Shown piece after piece: positions 7,829 to 15,169 of a stretch of DNA of 16,981 nt. The notes under the pieces are model-generated. The model did no database searches and was not told the DNA's origin. It was given only the letters and a program-made list of their open reading frames with translations. A program made the translations under genes and the position numbers. The first letter of the stretch is position 1. Every line of letters begins with the position of its first letter. The DNA comes from Campylobacterota bacterium (lineage in GTDB: Bacteria > Campylobacterota > Campylobacteria > Campylobacterales > Sulfurovaceae), in assembly GCA_011330645.1 (NCBI GenBank), contig DRQB01000175.1:1-16981 (forward strand), given 5' to 3'.

Positions 7829-8041
7829 ATGCAAAATTTCAATATAAAAAATGCTTTTTATGCTGCTTTAGTTATAGTGATTACCGCAGGATGTGCTCAA
7901 ATAGGCCCTAAAGCAAAAAAAGGTGCACTCATAGGTGCAGGAACAGGGGCCGTGGTTTCCGCTGTGACAGATAGTAACCTAGTTACAGGAGCCGTGATAG
8001 GTGCAGCGGTAGGTGGAGGTCTTGGACATCTTCAAGATTAA
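7829..8041 (+). CDS. Small glycine-zipper lipoprotein
   Basis: 70 residues. The N-terminal hydrophobic stretch ends in TAGC (Cys22), a probable lipobox; Thr at -3 is slightly atypical, so lipidation is likely but not certain. After a short basic segment (GPKAKKG) come glycine-zipper repeats: ALIGAGTGAVVSAVT and VTGAVIGAAVGGGLG (about 33-66). Such YMGG/OsmB-like peptides associate with membranes or the envelope; the exact role is unknown. AAAAGGA lies upstream of the ATG. It stands alone, convergent with norQ, with a hairpin after its stop. Nothing ties it to NO metabolism beyond position. Confidence 0.8.
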   Translation: MQNFNIKNAFYAALVIVITAGCAQIGPKAKKGALIGAGTGAVVSAVTDSNLVTGAVIGAAVGGGLGHLQD

Positions 8042-8044
8042 AAT

Positions 8045-8076
8045 ACTGTACTTCTCTTCAATAAAAGAAATACAGT
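8045..8076. terminator. Probable bidirectional terminator hairpin
   Basis: ACTGTA (8045-8050) pairs with TACAGT (8071-8076), extended inward by TTCT/AGAA past one mismatch. It sits between the convergent lipoprotein and norQ genes. The exit sides are T-rich (TTAATCTTTAATAG on +; TATTTTAATC on minus) but lack a long U tract, so termination strength is uncertain. Confidence 0.5.
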
Positions 8077-8095
8077 TAATCTTTAATAGTGGTTG

Positions 8096-8881
8096 TTAGA
8101 TATCTGTATCAAAATGCAAGGAAACCAATTGTTCCAATACTGCAATAGTCTCGTCATCATCAGTTAACGATTCAACTATTGCATGTCTGCATGCTTCTTT
8201 AGGTGGAAAACCTTCTTTAATAAGTTTTGCTGTATAAACCAATAGTCTAGTAGATACATCTTCATGTATTTCACTCTCTTTGAGTTGTCGTAACTCATTG
8301 ACTATCTTCACAAGTTTTTTCGCTGTTTCACTATCTATACCACTTTCTTTTATAACTATGGCTTCTTCTTCCTCAGCATGAGGGTACTCAAAACTTAAAG
8401 AGATAAAACGTTGCTTTGTACTTGGCTTCATACCTTTTAACATACTTTGATACCCAGGATTATAAGATACCACTAACATAAAGTCTTTATGTGCTTCAAT
8501 TGTTTCTCCTGTTTTATCTATGGGGAGCACTCTTCTATAGTCCGCTAAGGAATGTAGTACAACCGTTGTGTCTTTTCTAGCTTCAATTATCTCATCAAGA
8601 TAGCATATACCACCATTTCGTACAGCCTCTGTTAATGGTCCATCCTGCCAATACGTACCATTTTCATCAATCAAATATCTTCCGACAAGATCTGCAGTAC
8701 TTAAATCATCATGGCAAACAACAGTATAAACATCTCTATTTAATTGTTGTCCCATATATTCTATAAAACGTGTTTTACCACACCCTGTTGGACCTTTTAT
8801 AAGCATAGGCAAATTGAGTTTTGCGGCATGTGTAAAAAGGTCTACCTCATTTTCTTGTTCTAAATAATAAATTTGTGACAT
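8096..8881 (-). CDS. norQ: NorQ/CbbQ-family MoxR AAA+ ATPase
   Basis: 261 residues. Walker A GPTGCGKT (30-37), Walker B ICYLDE (92-97), then LHSLADYRRVLPIDKTGE and VVSYNPGYQSMLKGMKPSTKQRF, which are strongly NorQ/CbbQ-like. NorQ works with the von Willebrand factor A protein NorD to activate NO reductase, probably by inserting the non-heme iron FeB into NorB. It starts ten bases after the norD stop with GGAG in front of the ATG, the last gene of norCBDQ. In most described clusters norQ precedes norD; here the order is reversed. A hairpin shared with the convergent lipoprotein gene follows. Confidence 0.92.
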   Translation of the reverse strand: MSQIYYLEQENEVDLFTHAAKLNLPMLIKGPTGCGKTRFIEYMGQQLNRDVYTVVCHDDLSTADLVGRYLIDENGTYWQDGPLTEAVRNGGICYLDEIIEARKDTTVVLHSLADYRRVLPIDKTGETIEAHKDFMLVVSYNPGYQSMLKGMKPSTKQRFISLSFEYPHAEEEEAIVIKESGIDSETAKKLVKIVNELRQLKESEIHEDVSTRLLVYTAKLIKEGFPPKEACRHAIVESLTDDDETIAVLEQLVSLHFDTDI

Positions 8882-8891
8882 TGTGAACTCC

Positions 8892-10766
8892 TTATTCTGT
8901 AATGTTCATATAAATTTCTGGAAGTGCCAAGGGCAACTTCCGTATATCTCTTATATAGGTGTAACCATCTTTTCCAAATATTTGTGGTAGATAAGAGTTT
9001 GCTTCACTATCTACGGTAATACAAAAAGGTCTCACCCCAACTTTTTTAGCTTCCATTATGGCTTTTTTAGTATCTTCTACACCATAACGTCCTTCATATC
9101 TGTCTACGTCATTAGGCTTTCCATCGGAAATAATAAGCATCAACTTATTGGCTGTTGGTTGCTGTTCCAATATACGTGTAGACTGTCTTATTGCTGTACC
9201 TAATCTTGTATAGTATCCTGCTCTCAAATCATCTATCCTACCCCGTATTTCAGCAGAATAAGCTTCATTGAAATTTTTTAAAACATGGTATCTTATCTTC
9301 TTATTTGATACAGAAGAAAATGCATAGAGTGATAAAGGATCACCTAATGTATCTAGTGCTTCTGCAAAAATAAACAAACTCTTTTTAATAATGTCTAATA
9401 TATTAGACTCCGTCGTAATAGCAGCCTCTGTAGATAATGAAATATCTGCAAGAATCAAAGTCGATAAATCTCTCTCTTTTTTGACAATATTCTCAAAAAA
9501 ATTCTGCTTATGTCCTGACTGTTTACCTCCAGCAATATATGCAATCCAATAATCAAGGTTAAGTTCCTCACCATAAACCAAATTCGATTCTTTTACTCTG
9601 TTAAAAACATAAGATGCAAATTCACTTTTTACTCTATTTGATAAACGCTGAATTTCGTGATCTAATTCTTTTTCTTGTGTAGCACTCCTATAAATAGGTG
9701 TTAATAAACAATATTTATATAAGTATGCTTCTTTTGTATAGTCCCATTCATCAAAGAATATTCCCTCTCCTACAGCATAAGTATCTACTTCTTCTGTAGG
9801 AAGTTCTAAATCTATTTTAAGTCTAGATGCTAAACCTTTTTTCTTTTTACCTAACGTTAATTCATCTAAATCTTTTGCATTAAAAGCTGCATCTTCATCT
9901 TCGCTATCATCTTCACTTCTATCCACATTAATACGTTCTGAAATGGTCATTAGACCTTCAGGTAAAAACATCATGAGTCCATCTGTTTCACTTTCATCAT
10001 TAATTCTATTAGCATTTTTACGAACATCTAAAGATTCACTCTCTTTTTGTGTATTGCTTTCACTGTTCTCCTCATCTTCTTCATATTCAAAGTTTTCTTC
10101 TGATTTTTGAACTATAGGTGAAGGATATAACCACAAAGGGAAAGGATACACATCTTTAGACTGTATTTCAATTTCAGATTTTCCTTCATACGTGAGCATG
10201 GCATAGAAATTATCTTCTTTATCTATTGATAACATATATTTTTGAATATATTTTTTTCTATCTTCTATTAACGCACTTAACATTGCATCAAAATCTTTTC
10301 TAAATCCAGGATAATGTTTCAATAAGTATCGCTGTGTTCTATGATTTTCATCACTCCAGTTTGATTCGTCCACATTGGCATAAGCTGTCATAGCAACCAT
10401 CCAAATATAATACATTTTATTAAGCTTTATATCTGAAAATAATGACACTTCTTCTGGGAGGTAAACACCTCGACTATCTTGCCAACAGATAATAAAACGT
10501 TCTTCATCCCCTGTCAATTTTTGAACAAGCGATCGAAAAGAGAGATTAAGTACTTTATCTGTTGCATAAAGTGTTTTAGTTTGTATACCTCCCATTAAGT
10601 GATAGATTAATCGAAGTTCTTTCTTTATATCTACAAATAAAACTTGTGCATTTTGATTTGGTTTTTCTCTTTTATTTAATATTTTATGCCATAGTTTACC
10701 TATAGATTCATCTAGTTCTATAAATTCTTGTGTTTTATGCCAGATTTGATTTAACTGCATTTTCAT
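8892..10766 (-). CDS. norD: NorD, von Willebrand factor A protein for NO reductase activation
   Basis: 624 residues, normal NorD size. The N-terminal part is helical. A low-complexity acidic/Ser stretch (about 222-295, rich in Glu, Asp, Ser, Asn) links to the C-terminal vWA domain. The MIDAS metal site is visible: DISLS (Asp441, Ser443, Ser445), a Thr in YYTRLGTAIR (about 521), and SDGKPND (Asp548). Family role: partner of the NorQ ATPase in making the NorCB catalytic centre functional. The start (MKMQ) follows AGAAAGAAG. It is separated from norB by 86 bp holding a hairpin, so its level may be set apart from norCB. Confidence 0.92.
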   Translation of the reverse strand: MKMQLNQIWHKTQEFIELDESIGKLWHKILNKREKPNQNAQVLFVDIKKELRLIYHLMGGIQTKTLYATDKVLNLSFRSLVQKLTGDEERFIICWQDSRGVYLPEEVSLFSDIKLNKMYYIWMVAMTAYANVDESNWSDENHRTQRYLLKHYPGFRKDFDAMLSALIEDRKKYIQKYMLSIDKEDNFYAMLTYEGKSEIEIQSKDVYPFPLWLYPSPIVQKSEENFEYEEDEENSESNTQKESESLDVRKNANRINDESETDGLMMFLPEGLMTISERINVDRSEDDSEDEDAAFNAKDLDELTLGKKKKGLASRLKIDLELPTEEVDTYAVGEGIFFDEWDYTKEAYLYKYCLLTPIYRSATQEKELDHEIQRLSNRVKSEFASYVFNRVKESNLVYGEELNLDYWIAYIAGGKQSGHKQNFFENIVKKERDLSTLILADISLSTEAAITTESNILDIIKKSLFIFAEALDTLGDPLSLYAFSSVSNKKIRYHVLKNFNEAYSAEIRGRIDDLRAGYYTRLGTAIRQSTRILEQQPTANKLMLIISDGKPNDVDRYEGRYGVEDTKKAIMEAKKVGVRPFCITVDSEANSYLPQIFGKDGYTYIRDIRKLPLALPEIYMNITE

Positions 10767-10800
10767 AACGCTACTTCTTTCTTTATAAAATATAAATACT

Positions 10801-10826
10801 TATGAAGTGAGTTTCCCCACTTCATA
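10801..10826 (-). terminator. Intercistronic hairpin between norB and norD
   Basis: TATGAAGTG pairs perfectly with CACTTCATA over nine base pairs (10801-10809 and 10818-10826) around an eight-base loop. On the coding (minus) strand it is followed by AGTATTTATATTTTA, U-rich but not a clean tract. It could be a partial terminator, an mRNA-stabilising 3' end for norCB, or a processing site. Confidence 0.5.
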
Positions 10827-10852
10827 TCCAATAATAAAATTAAATGTACTCT

Positions 10853-12253
10853 TTACGAGGACACCTCTTTTGCTTCACCAGGTAATGGTCCTTTTACAAA
10901 GAAACTAACAAAGTAACTAATAAGTCCTATAGTAAAGATGGAACCAAAAATCATACGAATTGTATATGTTGGTATAATTTCTGCTTGTGTTGACATAAAA
11001 TCTAAAGCTGCGCCACTTTCTGGCCAACGCTGTAACATTATTTGTTCAACACCTGCTGCTACCATTGCTAATGTCATACCTAACATACCTATAACCATGA
11101 GCCAAAATGCCCATCTTTCTACTTTCTGCGCTTGGAATGAATTACCATTTGGGCGACCTCTCATAATCGGCATCGCATAAGATACGATAGTGATGATTAT
11201 CATGGCATACGCACCAAAAAATGATGAATGTCCATGTGCTGCAGTAAGTTGCGTGCCATGTGTATAAAAATTCACTGGTGCTAAAGTATGTAAGAATCCT
11301 AAAACACCCGCTCCTATAAATGACATAATCGCTGTTCCTATAGCCCAAGTAAGTGCAATCTTATTATGATGGTCAATACGACGCTTGTCTACCATAGAAT
11401 AAGCATATAATATCATCAAGAAAAATGGCATAGGCTCAAGTGCTGAGAAAATTGACCCTAACCATAACCAATACCCTGGTGTACCTATAAAGAAAAAATG
11501 GTGTCCCATTCCAACAAGTCCAGATACCATGGTCAGTGCGACAATAACATAAAGCCACTTTTCAATATATTCTCTATCTACGCCTGTTACTTTAATAAGT
11601 ACAAAGGCTAAAATAGCCCCCATAATAAGTTCCCAAACACCTTCAACCCACATATGGACAATAAACCACCAAAAATATTTATCTAAAACCAAACTGTCTG
11701 GAAGATAAAATGCAAATAACCAGAAGAATCCTAATCCAAATAATCCTGTCAATAAGATCATAGTGATAATGGTTTTTCTACCTTTAAGTATGGTCATACT
11801 AATGTTAAAAACAAAAGATACTACGACTAGAACAATACCTATTTTTGTAATTGTTGGTTGTTCTAAAAATTCTCGACCCATTGTTGGGAAAAGATGATTA
11901 AATGTCAATTCAGTCAATTCCGCATAAGGAACAAACAAGTACCCTAATATTGTGGCAACACCTGCAGCAGCAAAAACCCAAAATGTTATAATTGCTAACT
12001 TAGGACTATAAAGTTCCCTCTCCGATTCTTCTGGAACCAGATAATATGCAGCCCCCATAAAACCAAATAAAATCCATACAATGAGTAGGTTAGTGTGTAC
12101 CATTCTCGCAACGTTAAAAGGTATGTGTGGGAAAAGAAAATCCCCATCTATGTACTGTATGCCTAAAATTAGTCCAAACAATATTTGACCAAATAACAAA
12201 ATCAATGCAAAAGTAAAATATGGCTTTGCAACCATTTGTGATGTATATTTCAT
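10853..12253 (-). CDS. norB: Nitric oxide reductase catalytic subunit NorB (cNOR)
   Basis: 466 residues, about 12 membrane helices, heme-copper oxidase superfamily. It reduces 2 NO to N2O in the inner membrane with electrons from NorC. All expected ligands are present with a constant offset of 7 from the Pseudomonas numbering as I recall it: low-spin heme b His53 and His342, heme b3 His340 (AHGHSS), FeB His200, His251, His252 and Glu204 (VHMWVEGVWE and GMGHHFFFIG). The size and the adjacent norC argue for the cytochrome c-dependent form, not the quinol-dependent one. The start follows AAAAAGGA, 15 bases after norC. Controlled with norC from the operator-promoter upstream. Confidence 0.96.
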   Translation of the reverse strand: MKYTSQMVAKPYFTFALILLFGQILFGLILGIQYIDGDFLFPHIPFNVARMVHTNLLIVWILFGFMGAAYYLVPEESERELYSPKLAIITFWVFAAAGVATILGYLFVPYAELTELTFNHLFPTMGREFLEQPTITKIGIVLVVVSFVFNISMTILKGRKTIITMILLTGLFGLGFFWLFAFYLPDSLVLDKYFWWFIVHMWVEGVWELIMGAILAFVLIKVTGVDREYIEKWLYVIVALTMVSGLVGMGHHFFFIGTPGYWLWLGSIFSALEPMPFFLMILYAYSMVDKRRIDHHNKIALTWAIGTAIMSFIGAGVLGFLHTLAPVNFYTHGTQLTAAHGHSSFFGAYAMIIITIVSYAMPIMRGRPNGNSFQAQKVERWAFWLMVIGMLGMTLAMVAAGVEQIMLQRWPESGAALDFMSTQAEIIPTYTIRMIFGSIFTIGLISYFVSFFVKGPLPGEAKEVSS

Positions 12254-12268
12254 ATTAAATCCTTTTTA

Positions 12269-12739
12269 TTAACCTTCAATATTTGGAGGCCATTCGTGTG
12301 TATCTATCTTTGATGTCCAGATAAGAAACTCTGCCATGTTATCTACCTCAATATCTGTCAAATTAAATTGAGGCATTTTTCTTCTACCTTCTATTTCAAG
12401 AGGTTGTGATGACATCCAAGCTGACAAGTATGCTTTAAAAGCTTCTTTATTTGAAGCACCTCTTCGTATAAATACATTACCTAATTCGGGTGCATAATAT
12501 GCTCCCTCACCTAAAAGTGTATGACATCCAATACAATTGTTTTTTTCCCATACTTCTTTACCTTTAACTACTTTATGTGTTAAATGTTCCCTATGTTCTT
12601 TTTTAGGTACTTGCCTCACGGTATCTATGGTTAGCCCTATCAACAGTAAGATAGAAAAGGCACTTCCACCAATATAAATATTTCGTGACATACGTTTCGT
12701 CAATTTATCATTCATTTGGTCCGTCATTTTGTTACTCAT
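12269..12739 (-). CDS. norC: Nitric oxide reductase cytochrome c subunit NorC
   Basis: 156 residues. One N-terminal membrane anchor (about 21-40) after a short charged leader, then a periplasmic monoheme cytochrome c: CIGCH (Cys69, Cys72, His73), followed by TLLGEGAYYAPELGNV, the typical NorC continuation. Met122 (RRKMPQF) is the likely sixth heme ligand. It passes electrons from periplasmic donors to NorB. AAGGAG six bases before the first ATG supports the chosen start over the internal methionines at 5, 9 and 17. First gene of norCBDQ, with a Crp/Fnr-type operator and promoter about 40-80 bp upstream. Confidence 0.95.
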   Translation of the reverse strand: MSNKMTDQMNDKLTKRMSRNIYIGGSAFSILLLIGLTIDTVRQVPKKEHREHLTHKVVKGKEVWEKNNCIGCHTLLGEGAYYAPELGNVFIRRGASNKEAFKAYLSAWMSSQPLEIEGRRKMPQFNLTDIEVDNMAEFLIWTSKIDTHEWPPNIEG

Positions 12740-12778
12740 GTAATACTCCTTTATTATTTGTTTTTAACTACAAGTATA

Positions 12779-12784
12779 GTTATA
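12779..12784 (-). promoter_or_regulatory. -10 box of the norC promoter
   Basis: TATAAC on the minus strand. Its first base is 29.5 bp from the centre of the Fnr-like operator at 12807-12820, the distance expected for an activator centred at -41.5. Expected transcript start is near 12772, giving a leader of about 33 nt with AAGGAG. An overlapping TATACT (12773-12778) is an alternative. Confidence 0.6.
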
Positions 12785-12806
12785 CATTAAGATTAAAATA
12801 TCTCTG

Positions 12807-12820
12807 ATGACAAATATCAA
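12807..12820 (-). promoter_or_regulatory. Crp/Fnr-family operator upstream of norC
   Basis: TTGATATTTGTCAT on the minus strand: a perfect TTGAT half-site, four-base spacer and GTCAT (three of five to ATCAA), the FNR/NNR/DNR class of site. The same form, TTGAT-N4-GTCAT, occurs before the dehydrogenase gene at 14381. Likely bound by one of the two Crp/Fnr paralogues in the window. Confidence 0.65.
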
Positions 12821-12822
12821 GT

Positions 12823-12845
12823 AATAAGATAAAAACTATCTTATT
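12823..12845. repeat. Perfect 9-bp inverted repeat next to the norC operator
   Basis: AATAAGATA (12823-12831) and TATCTTATT (12837-12845) around a five-base loop, two bases beyond the Fnr-like site. It lies after the Crp/Fnr gene stop, so it may end that transcript, although no U tract follows on the minus strand. Its centre falls near -62 of the predicted norC promoter, so it could also be a second protein-binding site. Confidence 0.5.
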
Positions 12846-12859
12846 TTTAAAACTATTAA

Positions 12860-13492
12860 TTACTCGATAACTTCATAGTTAAAATGCGTTTTTTTTATTT
12901 TTCCTTCTTTTCCCAATTTACTCATATTTCTAGAAAATGTTGCAGCATTCATTCCAAGTAAAGAAGCAACTTCATAATTTTTCATTTCAAGTTTTAATTC
13001 TTTATTTTTTCTATAAAAAGCAAGAATTTTATCTTTTGCGGTTGTTGAAATATTAATATGAATATTAGTTTGAAGAATTTGTATCTTTTCTAGAAGAGAC
13101 TGAATAATCATATATGAAACATTACTATCTTTTATAAAACCATCAAAAAATGCTTGAATTTCTATATGAAGGATTTTCACATTAGTATGACAATAAGCGG
13201 AAGAAGGAAAAGGCGTTTGCCTTATTATTGCGGCTTCAGCTAAAAGAGAATGAGGCTTGAAAAAACCCATATTAATTTTATCTCCCTTATCATTATGCTT
13301 ACAAATTTTAACAATACCTTCTACTACAATAAGCAAACTATCACTTATATTTCCTTCTAAAAATATTTCACTCTCAATCATATATTCTTTTATTTTACAT
13401 ATTGAGGCTAATTCATGTAGTCTATTTTCATCTAATAACTTAAATAAAGATATCTCTTTTAGTATTTGTATTATTGCTGCTGTTTTCATCAA
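12860..13492 (-). CDS. Crp/Fnr-family transcriptional regulator (nor-linked)
   Basis: 210 residues. Cyclic-nucleotide-binding-type beta-roll (about 18-115), dimerisation helix (about 118-145), C-terminal winged helix (about 152-205). Three cysteines (32, 64, 101) are scattered and do not form an FNR [4Fe-4S] cluster motif, so sensing is more likely heme or NO based as in DNR/NnrR/NssR types; this is inference. The recognition helix reads NAATFSR (182-188): Ser187 and Arg188 match FNR, but the Glu that reads TTGAT is Ala184. It follows the dehydrogenase by 20 bp with AGGAAG before its ATG, so it is co-transcribed with it. A close paralogue lies at 16078-16713. Confidence 0.88.
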   Translation of the reverse strand: MMKTAAIIQILKEISLFKLLDENRLHELASICKIKEYMIESEIFLEGNISDSLLIVVEGIVKICKHNDKGDKINMGFFKPHSLLAEAAIIRQTPFPSSAYCHTNVKILHIEIQAFFDGFIKDSNVSYMIIQSLLEKIQILQTNIHINISTTAKDKILAFYRKNKELKLEMKNYEVASLLGMNAATFSRNMSKLGKEGKIKKTHFNYEVIE

Positions 13493-13512
13493 TCTTCCTA
13501 CTATATAACTTT

Positions 13513-14331
13513 TTAAAGTCCAAAAGTTTCTTTAATATGATTTTCAAATGCCTCATCACTTAATTTCTTTCTCAAGGGAATAAATGTTTCAGACTCAACA
13601 CCTACAGGGATAAAAATATTTGCATTTTCATTTTCAATAATCTCTTTGACTGCATTTGCAATAGGCTGAGGATGAGGACCATCATTAATCGCTGTGCCAA
13701 CTATAGGTACAAAATGATCAACTAGATTTTTATAAGGAGAGTCATCTGATGTTGTCTTAATATTGGCTACTAAACCTTTTTTAACAAAGTTCGTACCGTA
13801 AAGTCCAGCCTGAATAGAGTGAACCCTCACATTAAAAGGTGTTGTCTCAAATCTAAGTGAATCAACAATCCCTTCTACCGCATATTTTGATGCATTATAA
13901 TGTGCTAAAAGAGGTAAACCCATTTTTCCAAGAAATGATGAAATATTAATTATAATTCCATTTTTTCTTTCTCTCATGTGAGGTAACACTTCTCTAATAG
14001 TTTTTATGAGACCAAAAACATTCACATCAAACTGATTAAATATTTCTTCATCCGTACCATCTTCAACAGTTGACAATAATCCAAATCCTGCATTATTGAC
14101 TAAAACATCTATCTTTCCTTCATTTTCAATGATGGTTGATACGGCTTTTATAATTGAATCTGTTTTAGTTACATCAAGATAGATATTGATTAAACTTGTA
14201 TTCCCTTGTACTATATTTTGACTGCGTGTTCCAGCATAAACGACATATCCATTTTCTGATAAATATTCTGCTGTTAGACGACCCATTCCAGAGCTTGCTC
14301 CTGTTATTAATACTACTTTTGACATATTCAA
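13513..14331 (-). CDS. Short-chain dehydrogenase/reductase (SDR), classical
   Basis: 272 residues. Rossmann NAD(P)-binding motif TGASSGMG (10-17), NNAG (79-82), catalytic Ser in NISSF (131 or 132) and YNASK (Tyr145, Lys149). The sequence supports a cytoplasmic NAD(P)H-dependent alcohol/carbonyl oxidoreductase; TRSQ after the second strand hints at NADP preference but is not decisive. AAAGGA six bases before the first ATG fixes the start; an alternative Met is at residue 3. The gene has its own Crp/Fnr-type operator and -10 box and is followed by the Crp/Fnr gene. Why an SDR sits in an NO-linked unit is unclear; no substrate can be named. Confidence 0.88.
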   Translation of the reverse strand: MNMSKVVLITGASSGMGRLTAEYLSENGYVVYAGTRSQNIVQGNTSLINIYLDVTKTDSIIKAVSTIIENEGKIDVLVNNAGFGLLSTVEDGTDEEIFNQFDVNVFGLIKTIREVLPHMRERKNGIIINISSFLGKMGLPLLAHYNASKYAVEGIVDSLRFETTPFNVRVHSIQAGLYGTNFVKKGLVANIKTTSDDSPYKNLVDHFVPIVGTAINDGPHPQPIANAVKEIIENENANIFIPVGVESETFIPLRKKLSDEAFENHIKETFGL

Positions 14332-14352
14332 TCCTTTAATTTTGATATATCC

Positions 14353-14358
14353 AATATA
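14353..14358 (-). promoter_or_regulatory. -10 box of the SDR-regulator promoter
   Basis: TATATT on the minus strand, 29.5 bp from the centre of the operator at 14381-14394, the same geometry as at norC. Predicted start near 14346 leaves a leader of about 15 nt containing AAAGGA. Confidence 0.55.
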
Positions 14359-14380
14359 ACGAAGAAACTAGCTAATTAAA

Positions 14381-14394
14381 ATGACAATTATCAA
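14381..14394 (-). promoter_or_regulatory. Crp/Fnr-family operator upstream of the SDR gene
   Basis: TTGATAATTGTCAT on the minus strand, with both half-sites identical to those at norC and only the spacer different. The spacing to the -10 box predicts class II activation centred at -41.5. It would make the dehydrogenase and its Crp/Fnr gene part of the same regulon as norCBDQ, possibly with autoregulation. Confidence 0.65.
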
Positions 14395-14667
14395 TAATAG
14401 GAGTAAATTTATCTGATTAATATCATATACGTCTTGATTTGAATTTATAATAGTCTAAAAATATTTTTATACCTCTAAAAAGTGATTTTTATAAAATACA
14501 GATGACAATAAAAGTAAGTATATAATTTAATATAGTAGGTGGAAAACTATTATAATAGTTATTCAGGGAAATATTATTGTATGAATTAAAAGCTCTAGAA
14601 GAACCTATGTGTAAGTGTAAGCTTACAGAGAAGTAACTTTATGGTTAAGTTTTTTAGTATATTAAAA
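14395..14667. other. AT-rich non-coding spacer with two palindromes
   Basis: No convincing open frame on either strand. It holds a perfect 16-bp palindrome AACTATTATAATAGTT (14545-14560) and a perfect 12-bp palindrome TGTAAGCTTACA (14616-14627); the latter can also fold as TGTAAG/CTTACA from 14610. No clear U-tract terminator for the upstream operon is visible. I see no insertion-sequence ends or tRNA. Confidence 0.5.
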
Positions 14668-15087
14668 TTATAGACTCTTCCATGAAGCATATAATAAAAG
14701 TAATGTTCCCAAGAGTGATGTCAGTGCTCCAATGCTATTTCCTAAATAGACTAATTTAGCCGAAAATTCTTTTCCATAATACAGTCCCCTATGTCCAACA
14801 ATAGGACCCAAATATAAAGCAAATAAGAATGTATAGCCAGAAATAATGAATAACCCAGAGATAATCCACAATACTTTCAATTCAACATTTAGATAAGAAA
14901 GTATTGGTACAAGTGCTAACATCAATATTGCTCCCATAATTAAGGCTGAATGGGCTACACGCCATGCAAAAATAATATTCTCAGCTTCTTTTTTTAAGAT
15001 TGATCTAGCATAAGGAAATCCTGCTAACAATGCAAATAACAATATGATAACCCCATGAAATAAAAGGTACTTTGCTGGTTCTTCCAT
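14668..15087 (-). CDS. Four-helix membrane protein resembling styrene oxide isomerase (StyC-like)
   Basis: 139 residues with four predicted membrane helices (about 7-27, 39-61, 70-95, 108-136). The order of motifs recalls StyC: an early HG pair (His11-Gly12), then AWRVAHSALIMGAILMLALVP (41-61), comparable to the WARAHSG...VLP region of StyC, whose His is a heme b ligand. The equivalent here would be His46. No styrene-degradation gene is near; it is the last gene of an operon with a globin and an Fnr-like regulator, so a membrane heme protein linked to NO is more plausible than epoxide isomerisation. TTAGGAG precedes the ATG. The comparison is from memory and the similarity is modest. Confidence 0.55.
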   Translation of the reverse strand: MEEPAKYLLFHGVIILLFALLAGFPYARSILKKEAENIIFAWRVAHSALIMGAILMLALVPILSYLNVELKVLWIISGLFIISGYTFLFALYLGPIVGHRGLYYGKEFSAKLVYLGNSIGALTSLLGTLLLLYASWKSL

Positions 15088-15110
15088 ATTTAACTCCTAA
15101 ACAATCATTC

Positions 15111-15152
15111 GTTGATATACACCATAACTACATAATTACAGTGTATATCAAC
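15111..15152. repeat. Perfect 12-bp inverted repeat between globin and StyC-like genes
   Basis: GTTGATATACAC (15111-15122) and GTGTATATCAAC (15141-15152) with an 18-base loop. A T-rich run follows only on the + strand (TTTTATTTAT), where no gene precedes it. In the minus-strand transcript it would form a stem between two cistrons, just upstream of the StyC-like ribosome site. It may act as a processing or attenuation element, or as an operator with far-apart half-sites. Confidence 0.6.
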
Positions 15153-15169
15153 TTTTATTTATAGTAGAT

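Noticed and set aside
8892..10766. The acidic Ser/Glu stretch of NorD as a sign of frameshift or fusion
   Set aside because: The frame is continuous, both flanking parts fit NorD, and variable acidic linkers at this place are compatible with normal length.
14395..14667. Spacer as an insertion-sequence remnant or CRISPR-like array
   Set aside because: No direct repeats, terminal inverted repeats, transposase fragments or regular spacers were seen.
15111..15152. The inverted repeat as a simple terminator of the globin operon
   Set aside because: On the coding strand the stem is followed by GAATGATTG, without a U tract, and a gene with a strong ribosome site follows at once.
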